Shown: positions 1 to 11,273 of the stretch, piece after piece | Numbering within the stretch: the stretch's first letter is position 1 | How the letters are laid out: every line of letters begins with the position of its first letter | Assembly (NCBI GenBank): GCA_930367215.1 | Contig: OV884059.1 | Coordinates: 22,406,945 to 22,470,944, forward strand | Direction of reading: 5' to 3' | From: Pollenia angustigena | Lineage: Eukaryota > Arthropoda > Insecta > Diptera > Polleniidae | Length of the DNA stretch: 64,000 nt | Notes under the pieces: generated by a model | Told to the model about the DNA's origin: nothing | The model's database searches: none | The model's input: only the letters and a program-made list of their open reading frames with translations | Translations under genes and position numbers: made by a program

Positions 1-417
1 AGAAATTTATTTTATATCGTTAGCTGAAATGCAAATATATTGAAAAATATATGCAACTTTGGCAATAAAATGTCGCAGATTTACTAAATATCGAACGATT
101 AATTTATTTCTAGAATAAAAATAATAATTAATTAATGTTTCAAAGAGTTATGTAAGTTAGGTTCTTTTGAACACATATTTTCTTCAATAAATAAAATTAA
201 AAAATACTTCTTCTTAAAAAGAATTTTATTGTAAAAACAATGATAATCCGATGGAAGAAATGGTTTAAGGTCCTGCTGGTGTCGCCATTTCTTACTTGGA
301 ACTTTTATTTTTTGTACACTCACAATATTCTGTACGTAAAATTAACTGAAATTGTAATATAAAATAAATGAAAGTTCAATTAAAAACCGGTCTACTTATT
401 TTTCATTTATTTTTAAC
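1..417. other. AT-rich sequence, no gene seen
   Basis: No coding region or recognisable element. Short ORFs on both strands lack domain signatures. The stretch ends where a fold-back element begins. Confidence 0.5.
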
Positions 418-1180
418 AAAAAGTTCATTTAATTTTTACTGTCAAAAATTCAACACCATATTCCGTAAAATCAAATAAGTATTCAGTTATTTTGTAAAAT
501 TTTACTGTCAAAAATTCAACACCATATTCAGTAAAAACAATTAAATATTCAGTTATTTAATAAAATTTTACTGTCAAAAAATTGACCCCATATTCCGTAA
601 AAACAATTAAATATTCAGTTATTTTATTAAATTCAGTAATTTTCGTTTACCGAATTTCTAAAAAAATACCAGACAGACACCTGTCCGCTTGTTTTTCTTA
701 TAAGCGAGAGAGGGGGAATATTATTATTTACTTACCCTGTTTTACACACGTTTGTTTTACTTTTGTTGTACTGACCACGTTGTTTACAGAAGAACTCTCA
801 ATTAGAAGACACCAGCAGCATGACCGATATGGCTTCGCAATTATTTTACTTTTAAAATTTGATGTATTTAACTAAATTATTTTAACAAATAGAAAATGGG
901 AATTGCTTACACAAAACTAGCAATTCATTTTTTATAGATAAGTAAAAATTAATTTTTGGTAGTTAAATTATATAAAATAACTGAATATTTAATTGTTTTT
1001 ACTGAATATGGTGTTGAATTTATGACAGTAAAATTTTATAAAATAACTGCATATTTATTTGTTTTTAAGGAATATGTAGTTAATTTTTTGACACTTAATT
1101 TATATAAGATAACTGCATATTCATTCGTTTTTACGGAATTCGCGGTTGAATTTTTGACAGTAAAAATTAAATGAACTTTT
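418..1180. mobile_element. Fold-back element with tandem-repeat arms
   Basis: The left arm (about 418-640) holds three to four copies of a ~60-bp unit containing TTTACTGTCAAAAATTCAAC and a stretch ending in TATTCAGTTATT. The right arm (about 956-1180) carries the same units in inverse orientation. The outermost ~20 bp on each side are complementary (AAAAGTTCATTTAATTTTTA and its reverse complement). A ~300-bp unique loop lies between. The two ORFs across the arms translate these repeats and are not genes. This matches non-autonomous fold-back DNA elements; no transposase is present. Confidence 0.8.
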
Positions 1181-1229
1181 CGTTGCTTTAAATTACATTT
1201 TTATTTAATTTAACATAAAGAAGAATAAG

Positions 1230-2812
1230 GGAACCACTTACACCTATATATAGCTTTGGATGGGTCAATATACTTTGTTCCTTTAATAGATGATTTTTAG
1301 CAATTTTTCCAAACTTTTTTGCATAAAGAAAAAGTGTTAATAAAAAAAGAAAATATAAAGCAGTATGTTCTGCTATGTTTCCGAATGAGAAGATTTCAAC
1401 TTTAACTAAAGATCAAGGTACAGAGTATTTATCCAATGGACAGGAAAGTTGTAAAGTAAAGAAATACAGTCTAAAACAACAATTGCTCATACCCCTCGAC
1501 AGAACGAAGTACCAGAGAAAAATTAAGAGATATTTAATTTCAATCTGCAGTGTCGAAAAACTTATGGGATAATGCAGCGTATACAGCAGTATACATAATA
1601 AATAGAAATTTAACAAAAGCTTTGACAAATTCTATAACGCCAGCAGAATTATAGTTTGATATGAAGCCAAACTAAAAAAATTTATAGTTTTCGGATGTAT
1701 GTATATCATTTGCATTTCAAAGAGTGTGGAAACTGTGAGATGCGTTTATCCCGCTAGTGGCATAGTGAAAGGGAGAAGATGATAATGCTGTGACTGCTAC
1801 AATTAGAGAAGAAATTGTAGGTTACATAAATAACAATGATATTGCGCAAATGATCAAGTATCTAGCAGCGAAATACTCACCGGCGATGAAGACGACGTTT
1901 GCATTAACGAAAACGTGTTACAAGAAGAATTACCTAACGAGCATAGAATGAGTAGAAGAAAAGGTCGTTTGCCAAATAAATTATTTGACTACATTGCTGG
2001 TCATGAAGCTTAAGTCGTGCAAAATAATATTCCAGACACTTTTGACGATATCTTTAATAGGGATAAAACTAATGAATGTCAAAAAGCTGTTCACAAATAA
2101 TTAAGTGCAATGATGGGATCTTGTTAAGTCTTCGTCAAAAAACAAAACTATTTAAATCTAAATGGTACTTTCAAATAAAGGAAACCTATGCTCCAGTAGC
2201 GTAGCTTAATGGTAAACCAGCTTTCTTACATGGTGACTTGAAGAAAAATATTTATATGGCATTTTTTTAAGAATGTAGAAACTAGTCGAAATGAAGTATA
2301 TATATAATAATATATATAATGTGGTCTCCCTTAGGTTCGTTAGGTCAAAAAATTACTACTGCCTTTACGTCAAAATAAATGCAAGAGAAACAAACATCTT
2401 GAATCTCATTTTATATGTTAATGATTTGCTAATAGATGATTACAATATTGATAATAATAAAATTATATGTATATTAAAGAAAAACTGCACAACATTTTTG
2501 AAATGACCAACTGAAGTTTTTTTTTTTTGGGTATGGATTTGAATTTTGAAAACACTATATTGCAAATATCGCAAGAATCTAGCATTCGAATAAAAATAAT
2601 TTGAAATGCTAGATTGTAATGCGGTAAAGTCTTCAACAGAAAACGGTTTGCAGTTAGAATGCAGTTAGTCATTATCAAGCAACTTTACCTCGACCTGATA
2701 TATGTTTTCAGATCGGTTATTTAAGCCGTTTACAAGCAACAACTGAAGCAATATGGATATCAGGAGTTATAAACAATTTAAAAGATCAGAAGTGTTTAAG
2801 TTTTGATTTGCT
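1230..2812 (+). pseudogene. Ty1/Copia retrotransposon pol remnant
   Basis: Disconnected frames read as Copia pol in the correct order. Near 1255-1290 is the integrase segment DGSIYFVPLIDDF. Near 1405-1440 is DQGTEYLSN. Near 1480 is AHTPRQNEVPE. Near 1570-1650 is AAYTAVYIINRNLTKAL followed by ITPAEL. Near 2400 is the reverse-transcriptase box LILYVNDLLI, with Asn for one catalytic Asp of YVDD. Near 2690 is RPDICFQIGYLSRLQ. Many stops and frameshifts make it dead. No LTR was recognised on either side. A TIR element has inserted at its 3' side. Confidence 0.85.
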
Positions 2813-3729
2813 GTCTATAGACATATCAGGGGAACCGCGATAGGTTCCCAAAGTAGGGTAACTCGGGTATTACAAAAATAATAAACGATCCAGAATCCTC
2901 AATTTTTGACTAATTTTCAAACATTTTTATTAATAAAATCTAGTCGAGTTCTACAAAAAAAGTCAGCGACATGCATAAAAAGATAATCTCTTAAAGTTTT
3001 AAGAAAAACAAAATGAAAATAAAAACAAATTTCAAAAGCATGTTGCCAGTTAAGTTTTTTCAGGCCGTGCACTGTCAGTTTATTATCAAAATAATTTTTG
3101 GGAATACAAAATTTTAATTTTAAAAGAGTTTGTTATTCGTGCTTTATTCCCAATTTTTATTATTGATAAACACACTGAAATTTATTGTTGATGAGATAAG
3201 CTATTCCAATGCGCATTTCACTGGTTGCTTAGGCCAGATCGTCAGGAAATTTCATCCATAAAGATTTTAGAAAAACTAAATATATTAAACCAAATAAAAC
3301 TGTTAAACGTATAAGACTTATGTATAAGCAACAGTTCTACTTGTAACAATATTAAAGTTTAAACAAAAACATCAACAATAAACAGTGAGTTTATCTCATC
3401 TAACATTTCCCACTACAATTGATTGGAATTCTCCCAACATTAATTGTAGTTGTAAGTAGGTTAAGAAAAACAAAATGGAAACAAAAACAAATTTCAAAAG
3501 CATGTTGCCAGTTAAGTTTTTTCAGGCCATGCACTGCCAGTTTATTATCAAAATAATTTTTGGGAATACAAAATTTTAATTTTAAAAGATTTTGCTATTC
3601 GTGCTGAATTCCCAATTTTTATTATTGATAAAAACACTGAAATTTATTGTTGATCGTTTTTAGTTTTTGTAATACAAAAGGTGACCTACTTTGAAAACCT
3701 ATGACGGCCCTTGCTATATGTCTATAGAC
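2813..3729. mobile_element. Non-autonomous TIR element with internal direct repeat
   Basis: Both ends carry GTCTATAGACATAT followed, after a short gap, by an imperfect inverted copy of a segment containing ATAGGTT and CAAAGTAGG, about 45 bp in all. Inside, about 190 bp at 3000-3190 are repeated directly at 3461-3655 with ~95% identity. No ORF of note. The superfamily cannot be assigned from the ends alone. Confidence 0.6.
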
Positions 3730-3799
3730 CCAAACTGAAAACTTTAACTGAAATACACTGTGTGACGTTGTTGTTGCTGTCATCGAAAGCTCTTTCCTG

Positions 3800-4143
3800 A
3801 CATTTTAAAAAGATATTTCATTTATTTGTGTCATTGGCGGGTAATGGGAGCTGGAAAAACCTTGCCATCTAAGTTGGTCTTAACCAAAGGTCTGTAGGGC
3901 GCACGTTTGTGGGCCTATTAAGCCAGTATCATGAGGACTTTGATTCCAGGCTTGGGAACAATTTAGAGTATTGGGAACAATATGTTCCCGGTAGCAGTTA
4001 AGAAACTGCTTCAACCAGATCTTAATTGTGCCAGAGTTGATCAGGTTTACCGCGGTAAATGCCGCTCTTCTTCCGAAACTACGGGAGGATGTTCGTTTAA
4101 GACTGTATTGCCTCTGAAGCCATTTGTGACCTCTGTAACCGCC
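3800..4143 (-). pseudogene. Non-LTR retrotransposon (LINE) C-terminal remnant
   Basis: Minus-strand translation gives a broken but recognisable C-terminal LINE segment. It reads LPR, stop, STLAQLRSG, then a Pro/Cys-rich stretch, and SPHDT in another frame. That resembles the LAQLRSG...LN.Y...PHDT.HLF region at the end of I/Jockey-type ORF2 proteins. Multiple stops. It abuts the left arm of the large palindrome. Confidence 0.6.
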
Positions 4144-4734
4144 AATTGATACAGAGCCTTTTGAGCGTTTGTCAGTGACATACGGTTGACGTCGGCTGGA
4201 ATGACGTCTTCGATATCACTGGAGAACTGTCTAAAGTCTCACCAAATGTGTCTAGCGGGTGGAGGGGGGTCCTCCAGCAGAATTTTACAATTTTCTGAAA
4301 AACCGTTAGTCCTACGATAAAAGTTACAAATACATATCTTTTCTTATGCAATTTCCTAAGCTACACATTTGATAAGTAGTTTTTTTTTTCGAAAGAAAAC
4401 GCTTTACCTTTGGTCCCGTGTAACTTTTTTTTAGCGGCTAATGGATCGACGTGGGTTTAAGGCATGTTATTTAGAACTTCAAGAGGAAGCTTCGTGCAAA
4501 CATTCAGCTTTCCCTTAATTAATCCGAAGTTTTCTCAGATAAAAACACAGTTAAAAAAATTAAACAATTATTAGATTTTGACGTTTTTGTATTTTATGGT
4601 TTTTAATCCAAATTTTTAATATTTTTAATTAGGCTTAAGTTCATGTTCATTTTTCATTAAATTATTTTTATGAAGAAAGGAATTTTACAACATGAAAATT
4701 AATTAAAATTGTTATTGATAATCATTCATTCTTG

Positions 4735-4805
4735 ACGTGGCTGGGGCTCGAACCCCGGCCGGCAGGTTACCATGACATGTTTCGATTGCAACCACTCAAT
4801 CTCCT
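4735..4805 (-). repeat. tRNA-like (Pol III A/B box) module, copy 1
   Basis: Minus strand reads ATTGAGTGGTTGCAAT, which forms a D-arm with ATTG/CAAT stem, and about 40 nt later GGTTCGAGCCCC, a good B box. Spacing suits a tRNA-derived SINE head. No full acceptor stem, so not called a functional tRNA. Confidence 0.55.
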
Positions 4806-5178
4806 CAGATGGATTTGCCGTCTTACACTCGCAGCCATCGACGACTGCTGACGTCAATAGTCAAACATCAATCCTTAAACCAAATTGTATTCTAACATTT
4901 GGTAGATCGAAATTTGCTTTCCTGAATGATTATCCATTTTAATTAATTTTACATGTTTTTTCCTTACTTCTGTTTTTTCGTACTTTTTGTCAAGAATTTT
5001 TCTTGAAGTCCAAGTACATGTTTTGTTTTTTCATTTTGTCTTTTTCTTTTCCGTTGACCTTTTTCAGCACAAGTTGAAGGACAAATGAACACATAGAGCT
5101 CGTGCCTTAGCTTTAACAATAATTAGTATTGTGGTTATTTTGTTGAACTATTTATGGTTTTGAATCCAAATTTTTAAT

Positions 5179-5215
<37 letters not shown>

Positions 5216-5657
5216 AGGCTTAAGTTCATTTTAATTTTTCATTAAATTATTTTTATGAAGAAAGGAATTTTACAACATGAAAATTAATTAAAATTGTTAT
5301 TGATAATCTTTCATTCAACAAAATAACCACAATACTAATTATTGTTAGAGCTAAGGCACGAGCTCTATGTGTACATTTGTCCTTCAAGTTGTGCTGAAAA
5401 AGGTCAACGGAAAAGAAAAAGACAAAATGAAAAAACAAAAAATGTACTTGGACTTCAAGAAAAATTCTTGACAAAAAGTACGAAAAAACAGAAGTAAGGA
5501 AAAAACATGTAAAATTAATTAAAATGGATAATCATTCAGGAAAGCAAATTTCGATCTACCAAATGTTAGAATACAATTTGGTTTAAGGATTGATGTTTGA
5601 CTATTGACGTCAGCAGTCGTCGATGGCTGCGAGTGTAAGACGGCAAATCCATCTGAG

Positions 5658-5727
5658 GAGATTGAGTGGTTGCAATCGAAACATGTCATGGTAACCTGCC
5701 GGCCGGGGTTCGAGCCCCAGCCACGTC
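5658..5727 (+). repeat. tRNA-like module, copy 2
   Basis: The same A-box/D-arm-like and B-box sequence as the 4735 copy, on the plus strand in the right arm of the palindrome. Confidence 0.55.
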
Positions 5728-6006
5728 AAGAATGAATGATTATCAATAACAATTTTAATTAATTTTCATGTTGTAAAATTCCTTTCTTCATAAAAATAAT
5801 TTAATGAAAAATTAACATGAACTTAAGCCTAATTAAAAATATTAAAAATTTGGATTAAAAACCATAAAATACAAAAACGTCAAAATCTAATAATTGTTTA
5901 ATTTTTTTAACTGTGTTTTTATCTGAGAAAACTTCGGATTAATTAAGGGAAAGCTGAATGTTTGCACGAAGCTTCCTCTTGAAGTTCTAAATAACATGCC
6001 TTAAAC

Positions 6007-6778
6007 TAAGGCGACCAGATTTTGAAAATAAAAATAGAGGACATAAAGAAAAAAAGTAAAAAAATTTTTTGACTTCAAGATTTTTTTACATATTTTACAG
6101 ACAAATTTACATTCCCATATTAATAAATGTAAAGAAGATTTAAAAAGAATTACATATCGTCGGCCTAATATGCAGACCTGCGAAATCCAATTTTTAAGTA
6201 AATTAAGATTTGATGCCGTGAGGTAGAGAAATATATGCCTCGTCGACCAGCATGTAGTTATTCTTCAATTTGAGTCTTGAAGTGTATCAAATCAACTATA
6301 TTTTTGGTTCTCCTCTCAAACAGTAAATAGGAAAAATAAAAAGTTTTTCCTGTAAAATTTGTTGAAAGGGAGTTAGCAGGTTTGCATATTAAGCCGAAGA
6401 TGTATAAAAATTTACATTTACTAAGTAAAATTAGTTACAAAAAAAAAAAAAAACAACTAAACTTAATAATCATTGCAAAAAAATATTCAAAATTTTATAC
6501 TGCAAGTGTATGAGAGTCCAGTAGGAGTATGAACAGAACAAGCATGGCACAACATTTTCCATACGATTGCACAGAAAAAACCGTTGATCACCGTGAAATA
6601 AAATTTTTATTTTGATTTGTAAAAATAAAAGCAAATATTGGTCATGCTTTTAAAAATAAAGAGGACAAAGATGACAGATTATGAAAAAAAGATGATTAAA
6701 GAGGACACAAATTTTATAGAGGACAGCCAGTTAAAAAAGAGGATTGTCCTCTAAAAAAGAGTACGTATGGTCACCTTA
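6007..6778. mobile_element. hAT-like MITE inserted in the palindrome
   Basis: Ends are TAAGGCGACCA and the inverse of TAAGGTGACCA, with flanking copies of CTTAAAC (6000-6006, 6779-6785). The uninterrupted sequence survives in the left palindrome arm and defines the insertion point exactly. GAGGACA motifs recur just inside both ends. The termini resemble hAT-type MITEs; the visible duplication is 7 bp rather than the usual 8. Confidence 0.7.
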
Positions 6779-7095
6779 CTTAAACCCACGTCGATCCATT
6801 AGCCGCTAAAAAAATAGTTACACGGGACCAAAGGTAAAGCGTTTTCTTTCGAAAAAAAACTACTTATCAAATGTGTAGCTTAGGAAATTGCATAAGAAAA
6901 GATATGTATTTGTAACTTTTATCGTAGGACTAACGGTTTTTCAGAAAATTGTAAAATTCTGCTGGAGGACCCCCCTCCACCCGCTAGACACATTTGGTGA
7001 GACTTTAGACAGTTCTCCAGTGATATCGAAGACGTCATTCCAGCCGACGTCAACCGTATGTCACTGACAAACGCTCAAAAGGCTCTGTATCAATT

Positions 7096-7860
7096 CTTGA
7101 GTGGTTGCAATCGAAACATGTCATGGTAACCTGCCGGCCGGGGTTCGAGCCCCAGCCACGTCAAGAATGAAAGATTATCAATAACAATTTTAATTAATTT
7201 TCATGTTGTAAAATTCCTTTCTTCATAAAAATAATTTATTGAAAAATTAAATTTCATGAACTTAAGCCTAATTAAAAAAAATATTAAAAATTTGGATTAA
7301 AAACCATAAATAGTTCAACAAAATAACCACAATACTAATTATTGTTAAAGCTAAGGCACGAGCTCTATGTGTACATTTGTCCTTCAAGTTGTGCTGAAAA
7401 AGGTCAACGGAAAAGAAAAAGACAAAATGAAAAAACAAAAAATGTACTTGGACTTCAAGAAAAATTCTTGACAAAAAGTACAAAAAAACAGAAGTAAGGA
7501 AAAAACATGTAAAATCAATTAAAATGGATAATCATTCAGGAAAGCAAATTTCGATCTACCAAATGTTAGAATACAATTTGGTTTAAGGATTGATGTTTGA
7601 CTATTGACGTCAGCAGTTGTCGATGGCTGCGAGTTTAAGACGGCAAATCCATCTGAGGAGATTGAGTGGTTGCAATCGAAACATGTCATGGTAACCTGCC
7701 GGCCGGAGTTCGAGCCCCAGCCACGTCAAGAATGAAAGATTATCAATAACAATTTTAATTAATTTTCATGTTGTAAAATTCCTTTCTTCATAAAAATAAT
7801 TTAATGAAAAATTAAAATGAACTTAAGCCTAATTAAAAATATTAAAAATTTGTATTATAC
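7096..7860 (+). repeat. Tandem partial copies of the palindrome arm
   Basis: 7096-7312 repeats about 5658-5865. 7313-7855 repeats about 5313-5855 in the same orientation. Each copy carries one tRNA-like module (7098-7162 and 7658-7727). Identity is high, with a few substitutions such as GGAGTTCGAG in the last B box. Confidence 0.8.
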
Positions 7861-7883
7861 ATAAATATTTGTACTGTTGTACA

Positions 7884-8194
7884 CAAGGCGAATTCATACA
7901 AGGTGGTCTTATTTTGAAAACGGATACAACACTGTGAAATACTTTCACGTCGTGTCAAAATAATACAATACTGTAGTAAACAATTCAAGCCATTATTTCA
8001 TTTTAAATTGTGTGTTTTAAAATGTAATATTTTAAGAACGTATTAAATTTCAAGTTTTAACTTGGAATTGCAAATTACAAAATTAATGAAAGATTCCCCA
8101 GATCCACCAGAACGGTATACCATTTTGACACATGGCTAGTTATCAGCTGTTGTTTACATAGCAAGCTAAGGTCACCTGGTGTAAATTCGCCTTG
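7884..8194. mobile_element. MITE, CAAGGCGAATT family
   Basis: Imperfect ~28-bp inverted ends start CAAGGCGAATTCATACAAGG on the left and, reversed, CAAGGCGAATTTACACCAGG on the right. Related ends recur at 23329-23514, 23797-23811, 24998-25008 and 37917-37966. Confidence 0.6.
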
Positions 8195-8310
8195 GTTATC
8201 CAAAATTTTAAAAATACAAAAAGTGCCATAACGACTTAAGCGTGCTTACTACAATTACTTTGAGAAAATAAAATTTTTTGGGATATAATTTCATTTACAG
8301 GCAATGCATT

Positions 8311-10350
8311 ATGGACTCATCTTTTCGAGCCACCAAAATGACGTCAATGGCTTTAAAAAAACAATACGGAAATGATGAAAAATTGAGAATACAAAGTACC
8401 CTAACAGACTCCAATGCTGAAAGAAAAATATATTCCTCAAGCTCATTTTCTGAGGCGGACGATTCTGTTATTGACACCAGATATACTTCGCACAATAGCA
8501 ATATTGACTGTATGGACGATTCGACATCAAACAGCTGTGATTCTTATATCACAGATGTCGAAATTCCGATAATTTCAACGAGTGATTCTCAAATTACTGA
8601 TGTTGAATCTTCTATGATCTTAAAGAGTCCGTTAAAAAAAGGATTTAAGCGTAAAAGAAATGAGAACAATTGTTTGAGGTCTATAAACAAAAAGTTAAGA
8701 AATAGTGGAAAAGCTTACATAATAGGATCAACGGGTAATAAGGTTCGAAAAGAGAGAAAAATGGAGCCTCCGTGTACAGAGAAGTGTAAGTTAAAATGTT
8801 TCAAAAATTTTACTGATGAAGAACGGATGGTATTTTTCCATTCATACTGGGAATTGGGTGACATACAGAAACAGCGAATATTTATTCAGAGTAGTATGGA
8901 AATAGTTCAGCCTGCATATCGGTATGTGCGTGAAGGTGGTACGAGAAAGAAGAGAGATAATAATAATGCCTTCTTTTTCTATCGCAATGGTGAGAAGGTT
9001 CGTGTGTGTAAATTGTTTTATAAAAATACGTTAAATATTACCAATCGAACTATAAGAACTGTGCAGCAAAAACGAAATAAGCTGCCAAATGTTTTACTCG
9101 AAGATGACCTCCGAGGAAGACATGGAAAACAAAAAAAAATTGATGAAGTTTTAAGGCAAGGTGTAAATTCCTTTATCAATAAAATTCCACGAATGGAAAG
9201 CCAGTACACTCGTGCGAGCACCAGTAAACATTTTATTGACGGCAGCAAAAAAATTGCCGATATTCACCGAGACTACATGGCGGATTGTAAAGTTCGCAAC
9301 GTTCCATTTGTCAACTATGTAATGTTTTATCGAATATTTACGGAAGATTTTAATATTTCATTATTCTCTCCAAAAAAAGATTTATGTGAAACCTGTTGTG
9401 CTTACGATAATGCCGAGGGAGAAGAAAAAATTACGCGAGAAGAATATTATAATCAGCATAACGTGGAGAAAGAATTATCCATAAAGGAAAAGAAGTATGA
9501 TAAGGAAGAGGCAAATGCTACCGTGGTCGTGTGTGATTTACAACCCGTTATGCAAATTCCTAAGGGCGATGACTCCGTTTTCTATTATAAATCTAGGTTA
9601 AATGTATACAATTTAACTATTTACGATCTAAAGAGTAACGAATGTGAATGTTTTATTTGGGACGAATCCAATGGGCATAGAGGGGTTAACGAATTGGGTT
9701 CGTGCGTTCTGCAATTTTTTAAAAAAAGAGCTGGTTTAGAGAAAGAAGATTTTATTTTTTATTCTGATAATTGCGCCGGTCTGCAAAGAAACAAGTCTAT
9801 GATAGCCCTCTATATCTATGCCATATCTAATCTTAACATAAAAAGCATAACACATAAGTACCTAATCAAAGGCCACACACAAAATGAGGGAGACTCCGTC
9901 CACTCTTTAATTGAACGCCAAGTAAAAAGACAACTGAAGGCTGGTCCAATGTACACGCCAGAGTTGTTCATTAGTGCTGTTCGTGCCGCTAAAAAAACTA
10001 CAAAGCCGTTTAATGTCACTGAAATGTGCTTTGAAGATTTCTTTGATATAAAGGCTTTAGCAACTGAAGTGGGACTCCAAAATATGGCACAGCTAAATAT
10101 TTCCACTGTGGTCGCTTTACGATTTGAGAGTAATTCACCAAACACAGTTTTTTTTAAAACATCTTACAACGATAAGCAGTTTAGGGCGGTAGATAATATC
10201 ACTAAAAAGAAGCACAGCAAGGATATTAAATTGACACGAGCATATTACACAAAACCTAAGATAGCGGACAACAAAAAAACAGATCTGCTGGAATTATTAC
10301 AAAACAATCACATACCTAAATATTATAAACATTTTTACGAGCAACTGTAA
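8311..10350 (+). CDS. Intact transposase-like protein (DUF7869-like)
   Basis: Continuous 679-codon frame. The ORF extends upstream to 8278, but TTTCATTTACAG at 8289-8300 looks like a 3' splice site, so I place the start at the first in-frame ATG after it. Residues ~151-162 contain CTEKCKLKC, and DLCETC lies near 356. The core carries CDLQ (~408), FYSDNCAG (~483) and KGHTQNEGDSVHS (~519). These are probable acidic metal-binding positions of a DDE-type nuclease fold. The end IPKYYKHFYEQL is typical of full-length members. The family is multi-copy in insects and reads as a DNA-transposon transposase or domesticated derivative; the family name is from memory. AATAAA lies 80 nt after the stop. No TIRs were found around it. 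It sits upstream of, and on the same strand as, zinc-finger gene 1. Confidence 0.75.
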   Translation: MDSSFRATKMTSMALKKQYGNDEKLRIQSTLTDSNAERKIYSSSSFSEADDSVIDTRYTSHNSNIDCMDDSTSNSCDSYITDVEIPIISTSDSQITDVESSMILKSPLKKGFKRKRNENNCLRSINKKLRNSGKAYIIGSTGNKVRKERKMEPPCTEKCKLKCFKNFTDEERMVFFHSYWELGDIQKQRIFIQSSMEIVQPAYRYVREGGTRKKRDNNNAFFFYRNGEKVRVCKLFYKNTLNITNRTIRTVQQKRNKLPNVLLEDDLRGRHGKQKKIDEVLRQGVNSFINKIPRMESQYTRASTSKHFIDGSKKIADIHRDYMADCKVRNVPFVNYVMFYRIFTEDFNISLFSPKKDLCETCCAYDNAEGEEKITREEYYNQHNVEKELSIKEKKYDKEEANATVVVCDLQPVMQIPKGDDSVFYYKSRLNVYNLTIYDLKSNECECFIWDESNGHRGVNELGSCVLQFFKKRAGLEKEDFIFYSDNCAGLQRNKSMIALYIYAISNLNIKSITHKYLIKGHTQNEGDSVHSLIERQVKRQLKAGPMYTPELFISAVRAAKKTTKPFNVTEMCFEDFFDIKALATEVGLQNMAQLNISTVVALRFESNSPNTVFFKTSYNDKQFRAVDNITKKKHSKDIKLTRAYYTKPKIADNKKTDLLELLQNNHIPKYYKHFYEQL

Positions 10351-10429
10351 TCCGTTTTCTATTATTTTTTTGTCTATGACATTTTTTTTAGGTTTTATTA
10401 TGTATCCTTTATGTTAATTTATTACTTAC

Positions 10430-10435
10430 AATAAA
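10430..10435 (+). promoter_or_regulatory. Poly(A) signal of transposase-like gene
   Basis: AATAAA 80 nt after the stop codon, with a second AATAAA about 13 nt further on. Confidence 0.5.
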
Positions 10436-10439
10436 ACAT

Positions 10440-11273
10440 GAAATAAAAGTGTAAATTTTTCATTTCAAACCCGTAAATACATTTCTCTTCAATTGTGTTT
10501 TGTTATGTATGTATGTATGTAGATGAAAATGTGATAAAGTAACAAGTCAAAATGACGAAAAATACCTCTTTTTTTATAAGGTGTAATGGCACAATCAAAG
10601 TTATGCCAGACCTTTAACTGATTATTCCTGCAAAATTTTTATAATCAAAACTAGGACCACTTCTAAAGCTATAAAAAAAGCTGAGTAAACATTTGAGGTT
10701 TTTATTTATGTATATCAACGCGTCTAGCAGATGTATCTTTCTCAAAAGTAGTGTTGGTGAAAATGTGTGAATCTTCTTGCCCTAAGGTCGCGATTTATAT
10801 ATCTAGGTTCTTCTAAAAACCCAATTCAACAGACAGATATCGTGAAATGAACTTCTCTTCTCATAACGACCAAGAATAAATACATTTTATAGGGTCTAAG
10901 ATCAATATTTTTAAGATAACAAACAGAATGATTTATATATACCCATTTACCTTCTGTGAAGGCTATAAAAACAACATTAGCTTTAGCGTTTTAGGAGAAA
11001 ATTCTTCAGTAGGTAAAATTTACGTGGCGTTAGTATTAACCCAATATAAACTAGCGTTTGTTTTCTAGGGTTAAACCTCACTAAAAAATGTATTACGGTA
11101 AATTCATAATTGAACATAGAGGCCTAATACATATTCAGCCCCGGAGTTCTTTCCCTTTTCCCATTTTTACAATTTTATTTACATGGGAAAAATGTGATAA
11201 AAACGATTTTAGTTTTTTATTAAATATGTACATCTAATTTATGTTTAAATCAAAATAAAACTTTTTATTACAG
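10440..11273. other. Intron or intergenic AT-rich stretch
   Basis: No gene or ZAD-type exon seen. A TATG microsatellite lies at 10506-10521. The stretch ends in a clear 3' splice site, CTTTTTATTACAG, which opens gene 1's first visible exon. Confidence 0.5.

Larger units (their letters stand above)
4144..7095. repeat. Large palindrome (~1-kb inverted arms)
   Basis: The left arm 4144-5149 matches the reverse complement of 5313-7095 nearly perfectly, once a 772-bp insertion (6007-6778) is removed from the right arm. Arm lengths are then about 1006 and 1004 bp. The 163-bp spacer includes a ~30-bp poly(T) tract. Each arm contains one tRNA-like module. The short ORFs here are shadows of the repeat. 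Confidence 0.85.

Noticed and set aside
582..875. 97-aa plus-strand ORF near the left edge
   Set aside because: Overlaps the fold-back arm and loop; composition and lack of motifs suggest chance.
956..1174. Protein with internal 20-residue repeats (ITEYLIVFTEYGVEF type)
   Set aside because: Produced by the tandem DNA repeats of the fold-back arm, not a gene.
5253..5474. Minus-strand 73-aa ORF, repeated at 7268-7483
   Set aside because: It is a translation of the palindrome arm repeat; no domain, and its copies are explained by the repeat.
4735..7727. Functional tRNA genes
   Set aside because: A and B boxes are present but no complete acceptor stem or convincing anticodon arm was found.
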